From: Anaeramoeba flamelloides
Taxonomy: Eukaryota; Metamonada; Anaeramoebidae
DNA length: 64,000 nucleotides
Assembly: GCA_027625915.1 (NCBI GenBank)
Contig: JANTQA010000023.1
Location: forward strand, 14,384,001-14,448,000
Direction: 5' to 3'
Numbering within the stretch: position 1 is the first letter of the stretch; every line of letters starts with the position of its first letter. The translations under genes and the position numbers were made by a program. The notes beneath the pieces were generated by a model. The model was not told where the DNA came from, did no database searches, and worked only from the letters and a program-made list of their open reading frames with translations. Shown here one piece after another: positions 37,540 through 47,628 of this stretch.

Positions 37540-38110
37540 AAACTGTGTCCAAAATTTGGAATTTAGTTTATTTTTGTTTGGTATTAAATTTTTTCCTTAT
37601 GAATAAATTCTGTTTACGAGTTGAAATACTTAATAGCGTGTAAACTAAAATCCAAAAATGATTTCCAATCTTACAAAAATCACAATAATACAATTTCATT
37701 TGAAATTGAAATAATTTTGATTTTTGTAAGATTGGAAATCATTTTTTCATATATTAGTTTATTATTTTAATTTTTTCGATTGTATAACGTAATTTTTTTC
37801 GTTTGATCAAAATCTTTTTTTTCAAAAATTGATATTCGGTTAAAGTCAAGTTGTTCAAAATAGAAGAACTCATATAAAATTAATTAAAGGTATCTTAACT
37901 TATGATTAATAAATAACACTGATAGAATTTCAAAAAAAATACCAATATATCTTTTGGTTTTACACTCTCCCAAGTTTTCACAAATATAAGTTATTAGTAT
38001 CGATACTTATTTATTTTCTGTTTTTTGAGTATTGTAATTTATAAACAATTGTTAACACTTCGAATTGTACATTTTCTTATTTGGTATTTCTTCTAGAATT
38101 GATTAAATAA
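37540..38110. repeat. Diverged dispersed repeat, copy 3
   Basis: It begins AAACTGTGTCCAAAATTTGG and shares block order with about 5740-6270 and 20340-20670, ending near TTGTAATTTATAAACAATTG. A short inverted motif (TTTCCAATCTTACAAAAATC and its inverse, about 37660-37740) lies inside. Confidence 0.4.
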
Positions 38111-38582
38111 GATTTTTTTTTTTTTCAAAAATTGGATTTTCTGTGTTATAAAATTTGAATTCATGTTTATTATTTTTATTGTTCAACTTTTTTCACTAGA
38201 TTGAATTTTTTGAATTTTTTTTTTTATATATAATTGGAATTGGACTAAATTTCATCAAATATAAAGTAAAAGATTTGGTTTGATATTCATTTACTAAAAA
38301 AATTATTTTCTTTTTTTTCTTTGGCCGGATTTAAATTCTAATAAAAAACCAAAATCTTTCATACATAAGGTAATTATGTTATTTTCTTTTTTTCTCTTTG
38401 ATATTGGTAAAAAAAAATAAAAAATATTCATTTATCCATATTTTTAAAAGAATTTTTATTTATACATTTTTTTTTTAAATTTGAAAATTTATTAGAATAA
38501 TAGTTATTTATAACACATTGCATTGGTTTTAAAATAATTATTAAAAAAAAACTTTCTAATGTCTGATAAATAAATGGATTTG

Positions 38583-38586
<4 letters not shown>

Positions 38587-38634
<48 letters not shown>
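38587..38634. repeat. (TA)24 microsatellite
   Basis: A pure TA repeat. Confidence 0.9.
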
Positions 38635-38639
<5 letters not shown>

Positions 38640-38917
38640 TTAATCTTTTTTTATATAAAATTTCAATAAATATCAAAACAAGGGAAAAATGAAAATTCTT
38701 TATTGGTGAAAATAATTAATAATTCAATACTACTATTTTTCTAAAAAAAACAATTTGAAACAATAGCAAATAATTAGAAATCCCCTAAAAAAACCAAAAA
38801 TGTTAATGATTTTCATTTATTACATTTGTACAATATCAAAAAAATCTTCTTTAATAGAGAAAATAATTAAACCCCAAAATTGAAAAAAAGAAAAAAAAGA
38901 AATTATTTTATAAATAA

Positions 38918-39114
38918 AGCCAGTTGCACTTTTAATGCACAAAGTTTCAACGAAATTTAAGGCACAATAAAATCTCAAATTAAGGCACATAATTTGTAAT
39001 TTTTTTTTTTACAATTTATTTTACTAGAATTTCAATTTTATACTTAGATTTGAGATTTTTATTTTACCTTAAATTTTGTTGAAATTTTATGCCTTAAAAG
39101 TGGAAATTATTGTA
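38918..39114. mobile_element. CAGTC/TA palindromic MITE, copy 3
   Basis: The ends have drifted (AGCCAGTTGCACTTTTAATG and its inverse CTTAAAAGTGGAAATTATTG). The internal AAGGCACA...AATCTCAAATTA words and their inverses are retained. Confidence 0.6.
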
Positions 39115-40180
39115 TTATTTAAAGATAATAAATGAATCTTTCTAACAATTTTTTTTTTTTTAATTTTAACCCCGGTTAAAATTTGAAAAAAATCTTTGTA
39201 AAAATCTTTGTAAAAATTGAATTTATCAAATTTAATTAATACATAATTTGAATTTAATTTTTGATATTTGGTCTCTTATTCAATAATATTGTTTATTTAA
39301 TATCTTTATTGTTAAAAACCCAAAATTTAAAAATTTATAAAAAAAAAAAACAAAAAAATATTTTTTAACCGATTTCTACTAATCAAAACATTTAAATTTT
39401 TAAAAAATTATTTGTTGAAAAGACCCCCAAATTTTAAAATACAAAAAAAAATTATTTATGTTTTTATTTCTATTTTTTTTTTACATAACAATAATTTAAA
39501 ATTTAAAATATATATATTTATTGATGAGAAACCTATAGATACACCAGGTTTATATGATATTTAATTATCTTTTCTAATGAAAATTTTATTCTTTAAAGTC
39601 TTTAGATCATATTTATAGATAAAGGGGAACTCAAACTATCCCCATAAAGAATGTTATACTTTATCTATTAAAAATAGGAATTTTTAATGTTCATACAAAC
39701 TTTTCCAAAAATACAATTACAAATAATTTTTTTGGATAAATTTGAAAAAAAAATAAAATCACAAAAAAAAGAAATCATTTTTGACGCAATTTTTCCATTG
39801 AAAGCACTTATACATTTTTTAATTATAAAATTTTCTTTCAGAGATAATTTCTAATAATTTTTTAGACCTTATAATACATTAATAACAATTTAAATTACAA
39901 AATTTATTTCAAAGGTAATTGTTTTAAATGGTATTCTTGTAGATTCGTATTAGGTAACTAACTATTAAGAATTTGAATAATTATTCATCAACCAAAAAGA
40001 AAATAGTAAGGTTTCACTTTATAAAATTTTTGGATATTTTGACTATTTTGACATTATTATTATAGAACTGCTTATACAAAGAAATTTAATTTTTAGAAAA
40101 AATAATAAAAATAATAATTTTTTTCATTATGTTATCAAAATAATATTTAGTAACTGAATATATATATTTATATATATATA

Positions 40181-40376
40181 CAACCAGTTTCACTTTTAAG
40201 GCACAAACTTTCAACGAAATTTATGGCACAATAAAAATCTCAAATTGAGGTACAAAATTCAAATTCTAGTAAAAATAAATTGTAAAAAAAAAATTCCAAA
40301 TTTTGTGCTTTAATTTGAGATTTTTTTGTGCCTTAAATTTCGTTGAAAGTTTGTGTCTTAAAAGTGAAACTGACTG
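40181..40376. mobile_element. CAGTC/TA palindromic MITE, copy 4
   Basis: It is flanked by TA. The ends are CAACCAGTTTCACTTTTAAG and (inverted) CTTAAAAGTGAAACTGACTG. The arms pair almost end to end (TTTCAACGAAATTTATGGCA with its inverse), so this looks like the least decayed copy. Confidence 0.7.
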
Positions 40377-41068
40377 TATATCTTTTAATTATCTAAAAAA
40401 TGACAGTATTAAACAATAATTGATCTTTATTGATACATCTGAAATTATCAACATTATTACATGTACAATTAAATTTCTTGAAATAGTAATAAAGTTTTTC
40501 ATTTAAACAACCTTTTTAAAAAAATAAAAAATAATTGATATTCAAACTTAACCAATGGACAAGTGAGAAAAAAAAAGTTTTAATTTTCAAATTCAATTTG
40601 ATAAATTTGTTTTCCTACTGGAAAGTATCCACTTTTAATAAAAAAAACACAAATTCATCAAATAAAAATTGAAAAATTAACACCATTTTGACACTTTAAG
40701 ATCATGAAAAATTTTATTCAAAAAAAATTAAAAAATTGCTAATTTTACCCTTTTTAATAACTCAACTTATAACAAACACTATTGTATAATAAAAGATATT
40801 GGATCAACACTTATTTATCAATACATTTTACAATTTAAGTTAAAAAATCTAATTTTCAAGGTTATATTAATATTTTTTTTTTCAATTTAATATTAACAAA
40901 ATTTGAAAATTTTTTACGTCACATTTTAGAGAAAATTTTATTATATTTTAAAAGTATTTTAAATTTAATCGTTATCTTTAGAATTGTTTATCAATTATTG
41001 GGAATATTGAAAGAATTATTTGTTCTTTTAAATTGGAAAAAATATTTTTTTTTTTTTTTGATTTTTCC

Positions 41069-41257
41069 GTTAGTTTTTTTTTAGTTTTTGAAATAAACAG
41101 AAAATTACAGCCGTTTCAACTCAGGTGTGAATCGGAAACTTCTCATTCAACTTTTGGAAACCGTTGAATGAGAAGTTGCCGATTCACACCTGAGTTGAAA
41201 CGACTGTAAATAAATTTTAGGTTTACATCAAAAAGCAAAAAAAAAAAAAATACAGTT
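41069..41257. mobile_element. TTAGGTTTTTT hairpin element, copy 3, interrupted
   Basis: The left arm is CGTTAGTTTTTTTTTAGTTT then GAAATAAACAGAAAATTA. The right arm is TAAATTTTAGGTTTACATC then poly-A. The two arms are separated by a 99-bp hairpin inserted at a TA in the loop (41108-41206). Confidence 0.6.
41108..41206. mobile_element. Nested 99-bp hairpin element, TA flanks
   Basis: TA lies on both sides. The arms CAGCCGTTTCAACTCAGGTG... and ...CACCTGAGTTGAAACGACTG are almost perfect inverses over 43-44 bp around an 11-base loop. It is much more GC-rich and better preserved than the element it sits in, so it is a recent arrival of mariner type (CAG ends, TA duplication). Confidence 0.75.
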
Positions 41258-41331
41258 AGGTTTTCCAGAATTAGAAAGAATCGAGTTAAATTTTTGGTTT
41301 TTACTCCATTATTTTAAACCCGAAAAAGCTA
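41258..41331. mobile_element. TTTTCCAGAATT palindrome, copy 3
   Basis: It starts AGGTTTTCCAGAATTAGAAA directly next to the hairpin at 41069-41257 and ends AACCCGAAAAAGCTAG. The right arm has drifted. Confidence 0.55.
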
Positions 41332-41352
41332 GACACCTATTATACCCTCCAG

Positions 41353-41426
41353 TTAACTTTCCCAGAATTTAAAAGAATATATTAAAATTATACATTTTAC
41401 TCAATTCTTTTGAATTCTGGAAAACT
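41353..41426. mobile_element. TTTTCCAGAATT palindrome, copy 4
   Basis: The arms are TTTCCCAGAATTTAAAAGAA and TTCTTTTGAATTCTGGAAAA. Confidence 0.6.
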
Positions 41427-41477
41427 ACCGGTGCTCCTTCTTGATTTTTTAGTACTTTTGGAAAAGCAATAGATTTT

Positions 41478-41556
41478 AGTTAGTTTTTTTTTACTTTTTG
41501 AAACAAACAGAAAATTTATTAAAATTTTCGGTTTATTTCAAAAAGTAAAAAACCTA
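41478..41556. mobile_element. TTAGGTTTTTT hairpin element, copy 4
   Basis: The arms are TTAGTTAGTTTTTTTTTACT...GAAACAAACAGAAAATTT and the inverse ending AAAAAGTAAAAAACCTA. Confidence 0.6.
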
Positions 41557-41671
41557 GAAAACTTAACATATAAAATAGAAAACCTCAAAAAAACCCAGAA
41601 CACTTCACAAATAAAAGAGAAAACCCCGAGAAAAGAAAGACGTTTGGTGGCACTCTAAGGACACCTTCGTT

Positions 41672-41743
41672 TGATTGTCCAGAATTCAAAAGAATCGAGC
41701 AAAAATTTTGATTTTACCCTATTCTTTTAAATTCTGGAAAACC
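41672..41743. mobile_element. TTTTCCAGAATT palindrome, copy 5
   Basis: The arms are TTGTCCAGAATTCAAAAGAA and TTCTTTTAAATTCTGGAAAA. Confidence 0.6.
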
Positions 41744-42787
41744 TAGGACTCGGAACATTTATCATCAGATATTGTTTTTTTTTATAAGAGTTTTTTTAGA
41801 TGACAAGAGTGTTTTCTAAACTATTAGTTATTATCTATTCAAAAAAATACCACCAAAGTTGAATTTAAAGAAAATTCATTTTAGTACACATTTAAAAATT
41901 TTTTATCCCAAAATAGAACTTTTTTCTTCTTGACTATAGACTTTTAAAAAGAGATGTACTGTTAACAACAATAAATACAATAGCCTCAAGATTTTTAAGA
42001 ACAGGAATGTTGATTATATTGTGAATAAACTCGATTAACTGGCATGAAATGATAATTGAAGTAGTAGTTTTGTCTAACTTGAAATTATCAATTTTTTTTT
42101 TTCTTTGCTAGTATTGTTTATCAAGTAAATACAGCTCAGTGAAAACTATTTTGTGATCAATTTTAATTATACTTTTATAATATTTTTATCAAAGATCTTT
42201 TAAATTTATTAAAATCTAAAAAAGATTTTTAATTGCAAAAAATGTTCAACTAATGATTTAAAAACAAATAGACAAATTTATTAACTTTGATATCAGTTTT
42301 TTTGAAAATATAAAAAAAAAAAGAAACATTTTTATTACTTTTTGATCCTCAGTCATTTGAAAACACTTTATGTCTCCAAAATACTTTTGAAGTCAAATAA
42401 TGCAATAAATTTTTGTTTGTATAACTAATCCATGATATCTCTTAAAATTGACTTGAATTATTAAAATTAAATGAAATTTTTTTTTAATAAGATATTACAA
42501 GCTAAATATAAACAAAAGTGGATTTTAATTTGAAAATTTACTCTCAAAAAAAAATTCAATAAAATTCTCCTCAAAAAAAATAAGACACAAACACAAAAGG
42601 TAAATAAATAAAAAAAAAGAATAAAAAAAAAAATTTGAATATAAATTCTTTAATTTTCTTGAATATTTTGAGAGGGTAATGTAATTGTTCTAAAATTTCT
42701 AAGTAACTGTTTGTATTTCTATTTTTTTTTTTAATCGTATTTTTTGAGGAAACAAAAATAAGAAGACTAATAATAAAGCGAACCAAT

Positions 42788-43923
42788 CTATTTCTTTTTT
42801 TTTGTTTTTAATTTGTGAACATAAAAATCAAGTTCGGCACCTTCAAGAATATAACCATCACATCGACCACATTGTCCTGGTCTTGAACTGATGGATGCAA
42901 ATAATTTTCCCTTTTTAAATTGATCTACGAGTTGCTTACTGATTACGTGTCCTTCTCTTCTTTTAACTTTTTTTTGGATGTATTTTTTCATTTTCTTTTT
43001 TCTTTCGTTTTTGTTTTTCCATGTTTGTCTCTGTTATTAACAAGTAAGTAGGAACAAATGAAAATTGTTGGTGTGCGATTTATAAATAAGGAAATTGGGT
43101 TTTTAGAAAAATAAATTAAAAAAAAAGTAAGTTTATTAAAAGTTTGTTGTTTAAAATCCAAAAAAAAATCTAAAAAAAAAAAAAAATTGTAATTGATTAC
43201 AAGTTGTTTTGGGTTGAGTTCTTCTTTTTTCTCTTCGGTTTCCTTTTCTTTTTTTTCTGTTTCTTTTTTTTTGATTTTTTTATCACCAATGTTTTCACCA
43301 TAGAATTGTTTGTACCATTGTTTAAATGGTGTGGCATCGATGATGACAATAGCTCCTTTGACAAGTGTTTTGGTTCTGACCAATTCATTGTTTGATGCAT
43401 TATAAACAACATCTAAGATTCTTGTTTTTCTTGAGATGGCTTTTTTAATGAAATAATTAGAATTTTGAATTTTGTTTTAAATGTTGGAAGAATTTACAAA
43501 AGAAAAAGGAAATAATTAATAATCAAAAAGCAATCTTTAACAAATCATCATTTTGAGTTTAAATTTTTTTTTTGGAAACGAATCAGGAAAGGTTTTGAAA
43601 GGAAAAAAAATCAAAAAGAATAAAAATAAAAATAATAAAAAAAAAAAAAAAAAAAAAAAAAAAAGAAAAAGAAAAAGCAAAAAAAAAGCAAAAAAAAGAT
43701 CTTTAAACAAACCTTCAGATCCCCAAGACCAATTACCAGAGTCAAGACGAAGGGCTCTATATTTGGTGTTTCCACCATGAGTTCTGACTGGTCTAATTAA
43801 TTTTGGTCCAAGTTTAGTATTTGCAGGTGGTCTTCCAATTCTGGCTTGTCTTTTTGATCTCCATTTCTTTCTTTTACCGCCAGTTAATTTTCTTTTTTTA
43901 TCTTTTGCTCTTGAAATACCCAT
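42788..43923 (-). CDS. RPS8: Ribosomal protein eS8 (3 exons)
   Basis: The exons are 43923-43713, 43439-43201 and 43030-42788, all GT-AG in phase, giving 230 aa (human 208). Exon 1 begins [19 protein letters not shown] and carries [11 protein letters not shown] and [20 protein letters not shown]. Exon 2 carries [20 protein letters not shown] and [12 protein letters not shown]. Exon 3 carries [18 protein letters not shown] and ends [12 protein letters not shown]. These are the conserved blocks of eS8, a 40S-subunit protein. The extra length comes from a Lys/Glu-rich expansion at the exon 2/3 boundary, where eS8 is naturally variable; the exact junction at 43201/43030 is the least certain. Introns are 273 and 170 nt. 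Confidence 0.93.
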
Positions 43924-44018
43924 CTAGAAAATATGAAAATTGTAATTAGAAATAACAAAAAAAATGATTTATTCAAATTTGAAATTCGTTTTTATAAAGT
44001 TGACTTATCTTCAAATAC
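43924..44018 (-). other. RPS8: Probable 5' UTR intron of the eS8 gene
   Basis: The start ATG is directly preceded by TTTTCTAG. Ninety-five bases upstream is a donor-like TTAG|GTATTT, the same donor type seen in the genes at 51273 and 22153. The upstream exon has a stop before the ATG and would be untranslated. Ribosomal-protein genes often carry such introns. Confidence 0.4.
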
Positions 44019-44140
44019 CTAACTCACGAATACCAGTCTGCAGTTTTTTTGATTTTGATTGGTTACTTCTCAGCACTCTCATTTCTTCATTGAGAATTGA
44101 TTGATTTTTCATATTTCGATGTACATATATAATAACTTAA

Positions 44141-44699
44141 GGTTTTCAGTCCCTGAAATTTGAAAAATGATTATATTGTGTAGGGTGTAGTGAATTGTTA
44201 ATTAGATTCTCATCTAATTGATTTTAGGCTTGGTATGAGTGTTAATCGTGGTTCAAAATGGAATTTTTTGATAATTTATTTTGTTTTTTTCAAAAATCCA
44301 AATTAAAGAGTGTAAGAATAAATCGTTGCTAGTTAAGTGATAAAAAATGTGGTTTTGTGAGTTTTTGATTGAAATTTTGAATAAAGTTTGGTTTTTTTGG
44401 AGCTTTTTATAATAAATTTATTATATTTTTTGGTTTTAGTTAATTGACTACAAAGAAAATAAAAATTTCCTTTGATAACCCAAAATTCAAAAGTTATTCT
44501 TGAACAATTACCAACAATTTTTTCTTACACTCTTTAATTTGGATTTTTGAAAAAAAAAAAATAAATTATCAAAAAATTCCATTTTGAACCACGATTAACA
44601 CCCATACCAAGCCTAAGATCGATCAGATTAGAATCAAATTAACAAGTGGTCATACCCTTCACAATATATTTTTTTTTCTAATTTCAGTGATTGTCAACC
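44141..44699. mobile_element. TTAA-flanked inverted-repeat element, copy 3
   Basis: It is flanked by TTAA (44137-44140 and 44700-44703). The ends are GGTTTTCAGTCCCTGAAATT and (inverted) AATTTCAGTGATTGTCAACC. Inner arms (TTGTGTAGGGTGTAGTGAAT, AGGCTTGGTATGAGTGTTAA and inverses) are homologous to those at 31449-32002. It is 559 bp with no transposase. Confidence 0.7.
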
Positions 44700-44949
44700 T
44701 TAAGTATTCTTAAAAACGTGTAAAAAACTTTACACTACAAGTGAAATTTTGTAAAACCGATATAAAGATGTATTTTTTTCTAGGGTTTATATCATTTCGT
44801 TGGATTTTTGATTTATTTTCGGATGGCACTTGTTCCAAAATACGAGTATACAGAGAATAAAAAAGATGTTTTTAATTCAACCCATTATTTTTTTCTTTTT
44901 TATAGAAAAAATCTATTGGCTTTCTAAATAAACACTAAACCCTAGAAAA

Positions 44950-45032
44950 GTTAACTACAATTTTTGAGAATTCAGAAGAATAGAGGATAACCAAAGATTC
45001 TGCCCATTTTTTTTAAACCCTGGAAAAGCTAA
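44950..45032. mobile_element. TTTTCCAGAATT palindrome, copy 6
   Basis: A drifted copy with TTTTTGAGAATTCAGAAGAA and the inverse arm ending CCTGGAAAAGCTAA. A TTAGG-type hairpin follows directly. Confidence 0.45.
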
Positions 45033-45037
45033 CGGAT

Positions 45038-45120
45038 GATTTTTATTTTTACTTTGAGAAATAAACTGAAAATTTATTTAATTTTCGGTTAATTTCAAAA
45101 TTAATAAAAAAAAACTAACC
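45038..45120. mobile_element. TTAGGTTTTTT hairpin element, copy 5
   Basis: TACTTTGAGAAATAAACTGA and TCGGTTAATTTCAAAATTAA form the stem, followed by AAAAACTAACC. Drifted. Confidence 0.5.
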
Positions 45121-46251
45121 AAAGTAACAAGGTTTTCCCAAATTCAAAAATAAAAAACATATTTTTTTTCAATTTAAATCAATAAATAATTCTTTAATAG
45201 TTAAAATAATCGATTTCCCGTTTGAAAGATACTTATTAAATTTGAGATACTTTTGAATGATATTATTATAACAATTTCCTACCGAAAAAAAAAATTTCTA
45301 AAATTTTTTACGATTAAATTTGAAAAAAGTTTTTACTGGAAAATTGGATTTTTTAAATTTAAAATTGTTAAATATTGTTAAAAATATTTGTTAATCAAAG
45401 ATCTTTTATTAAGCAATAATGTTTATGAAAATTGAATTTATCAGTGAAAAATTAGCAAATATTAAATTTTTTTTTGAAAAATTTTTTTCATGATCGTGCT
45501 GGAAAAGTTTTGTTGTTTTCAAAAAGTATTACAAAATAGTTGTGAAAAATATCTATTAAAACATTTAACACAACCAAATATGCTTATTATAATTCTCCCT
45601 TAATATCCTTTTTAGTCAGACTTTGATCAAATGACTTTATTAAAAATTGATTCCAGAAAACCACTTTATCAGGTTTTATATATATTAATATCGATTAAAA
45701 GTTGAAACTTAGCAATAACAAAACCAAGACCAATCTAAAAAAATGTAAAAATTATATAAATTTTTTTTAAAATAGCAATACCTTATTATTTTTTTATTAA
45801 TATAATACCCCTTTATTCATTAATTTCGGATTTCAATAAATAGTTGAAATGAATTTCACAATCAAATGTATTTATTAGTGATAGACATTAAATTGTTTAA
45901 TTATTGTTAAATCAAAAATTAGAAAATATGAAAAAAGAAGAAAAAAAAAAAAAAAAATTAGAAGAGATAGAACATATATATATATATATATATATAAGTA
46001 ATTTCAAACAAGACAAGAATATTTATATATTAATACTAAAAAAAAAAATGCCTATTAAAATTAAGAAGCAAAAGGATCAAATTAATCAAATGATCCAATA
46101 CAAAAATAATAATAAAAATTAATTAGTTGGGCAGTATTTTTAAAAAAATTTCTGATTGGATTGAAATTACTTTCGAATGAATACGATGATATTTATAAAC
46201 AAAGTTTTTAAAAACTGGTGAAAATATTGAGCGTAATATATCAAATCTAAT
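45121..46251. other. Gene-free stretch
   Basis: AT-rich, no gene. The open frame at 45904-46122 is poly-Lys plus a TA microsatellite and is not called. Confidence 0.5.
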
Positions 46252-47628
46252 TTATAAAAAATCACGATAGATGTATCTTATACAAAAAGCTAAAACGCAC
46301 CAAATTATATGTGCGAATAGGAGTTGTATTTCGATTGAATCTGTATTTTTGGGTTTAAAAATTTTTGACCAGATATAAGGTATATCTATTTGTGTGAAGG
46401 TATTCTCTCTATTTTTCTGACCTTTCCTCTTATTTTTCTGGCTTGTAATTCTGTTGGTTATAAATTTCAAATATTTGGTTTTAAAAAAAACAATAATAAA
46501 TGTGTTTAAGATCAACGGGAACATGAAAAGAGCCAACATTTCTGGGAAGTGCCCAACGAGTCCAACGACGGAAAGTGTGATCCCGCTAAAGTAGGAATAA
46601 GATCTGCTTTGTGGGATGTCGTTTTGGATCCTTTGGAAAACAACCAAGGACACCGCAACGAATGGCAAAATTAAGACGATTGAGAGGATGTGGAACTCTT
46701 GTTTGTCTGGATCACCCATGGGGTTGATCTTTCGTAGAAGTAAAAAAATGACTGCTGCGCTGATGATCAGGGAATGCGCAGAAGCGCTTTTGTAAAGCTT
46801 TTTGGGAATGGTTATTATTGACAAGGAGCAAACAAGAGGGAAGACGAGAAGGAAAATCTTGTAAAAAATGCCAATGTCCACCGCCGTGTGCGGCGTGTCA
46901 AGCACAACCTCAATAAATTTCGGTGCCAGCACGTATGTTGATCCAGAATATGAGAGCATCAAAGGAATATTCGCACTGAGGACCAAGATCATTTGAATGA
47001 TAAACTTCAAGCCGAGAACATCAAACATGAAGCCGACAAGCAAGGTGAAGCAAATAGACATCAAGCCTGCATTGAACTCTGTCATTTTGACTCGGCAAAT
47101 CCATTGAAGAACAATTGTACACACCAAGTAAAACACACCTGGAACAACACCAAATAATACCTTGGTTCGAATATTCGATTTGTAGATATCTAGCTTGCTG
47201 CCTTGATCTTGTGTTTTTGGAATTTCCTTTCCTTTTCCTTTTTCTTTTTCTTTTTCTTTTTCTTTTTCTTTTGTTTTTTTTTGATTTGGAATTTCCTTTC
47301 CTTTTCCTTTTCCTTTTTCTTTTCCTTTTTTTTTTTCTTTTTCTTTTTGTGGGCTTTGGTTTTTTGTTTTTTGTATGTTTTGATTTTTTGAGCTTTGATT
47401 TTTGCTTTTTTTTTTGATAGTTGATGCTTTGGTGTGGGTTGTAGTTGTAATTGTTGTTCTTTTGAAAGTACTTGGAACAGAATTCCTTGCTAATCGATAA
47501 CATAAAATTATTACAACTAATGTCAAAGGAAATAATTGAGGCAAATGCCTTCGGAAAAATAGTACAAAAAATTGAATAATCGACGGAAGAAAAGAACAAG
47601 TAATTAAAATAAAGTTGAGGTGTTTCAT
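46252..47628 (-). CDS. ALG7/DPAGT1-like membrane protein, probably not catalytic
   Basis: A single exon of 458 aa (DPAGT1 is about 408), multi-pass throughout. The order of motifs follows DPAGT1. LMSICFTLLVGFMFDVLGLK (189-208) aligns with the [20 protein letters not shown] segment. Then come APKF and VDIGIFYKIFLLVFPLVC (250-267), SLIISAAVIF and YFSGITLSVVGLVGHF (346-361), and a closing FCIRY. The known Mg2+/substrate residues appear changed. ADD is MFD, the NAIN-AGINGLE loop is IITIPKKLYKS, VGDTF is PQSRSY, and the PRHRIPR loop is absent. A Lys/Glu/Gly-run insertion (about 72-145) fills the loop after TM1-2. True DPAGT1 makes GlcNAc-PP-dolichol in the ER. This copy looks like a paralogue that kept the fold and lost the chemistry. 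GC content is above that of the neighbours. Confidence 0.65.
   Translation of the reverse strand: MKHLNFILITCSFLPSIIQFFVLFFRRHLPQLFPLTLVVIILCYRLARNSVPSTFKRTTITTTTHTKASTIKKKSKNQSSKNQNIQKTKNQSPQKEKEKKKGKEKGKGKGKEIPNQKKTKEKEKEKEKEKGKGKEIPKTQDQGSKLDIYKSNIRTKVLFGVVPGVFYLVCTIVLQWICRVKMTEFNAGLMSICFTLLVGFMFDVLGLKFIIQMILVLSANIPLMLSYSGSTYVLAPKFIEVVLDTPHTAVDIGIFYKIFLLVFPLVCSLSIITIPKKLYKSASAHSLIISAAVIFLLLRKINPMGDPDKQEFHILSIVLILPFVAVSLVVFQRIQNDIPQSRSYSYFSGITLSVVGLVGHFPEMLALFMFPLILNTFIIVFFKTKYLKFITNRITSQKNKRKGQKNRENTFTQIDIPYIWSKIFKPKNTDSIEIQLLFAHIIWCVLAFCIRYIYRDFL

Larger units (their letters stand above)
36587..38917. other. Gene-free stretch
   Basis: AT-rich, holding a diverged dispersed repeat (37540-38110) and a TA microsatellite (38587-38634). 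No gene was seen. The minus-strand frames at 37193-37468 and 38428-38676 are low-complexity. Confidence 0.5.

Noticed and set aside
38428-38676. Minus-strand frame with a Tyr-Ile run
   Set aside because: Generated by the (TA)24 microsatellite.
42571-42786. Minus-strand open frame directly after the eS8 stop
   Set aside because: Phe/Lys-rich, no conserved motif, in the 3' flank of eS8.
47115-47417. Plus-strand Phe/Leu-rich frames opposite the ALG7-like gene
   Set aside because: Reverse-strand shadow of the Lys/Glu/Gly insertion.
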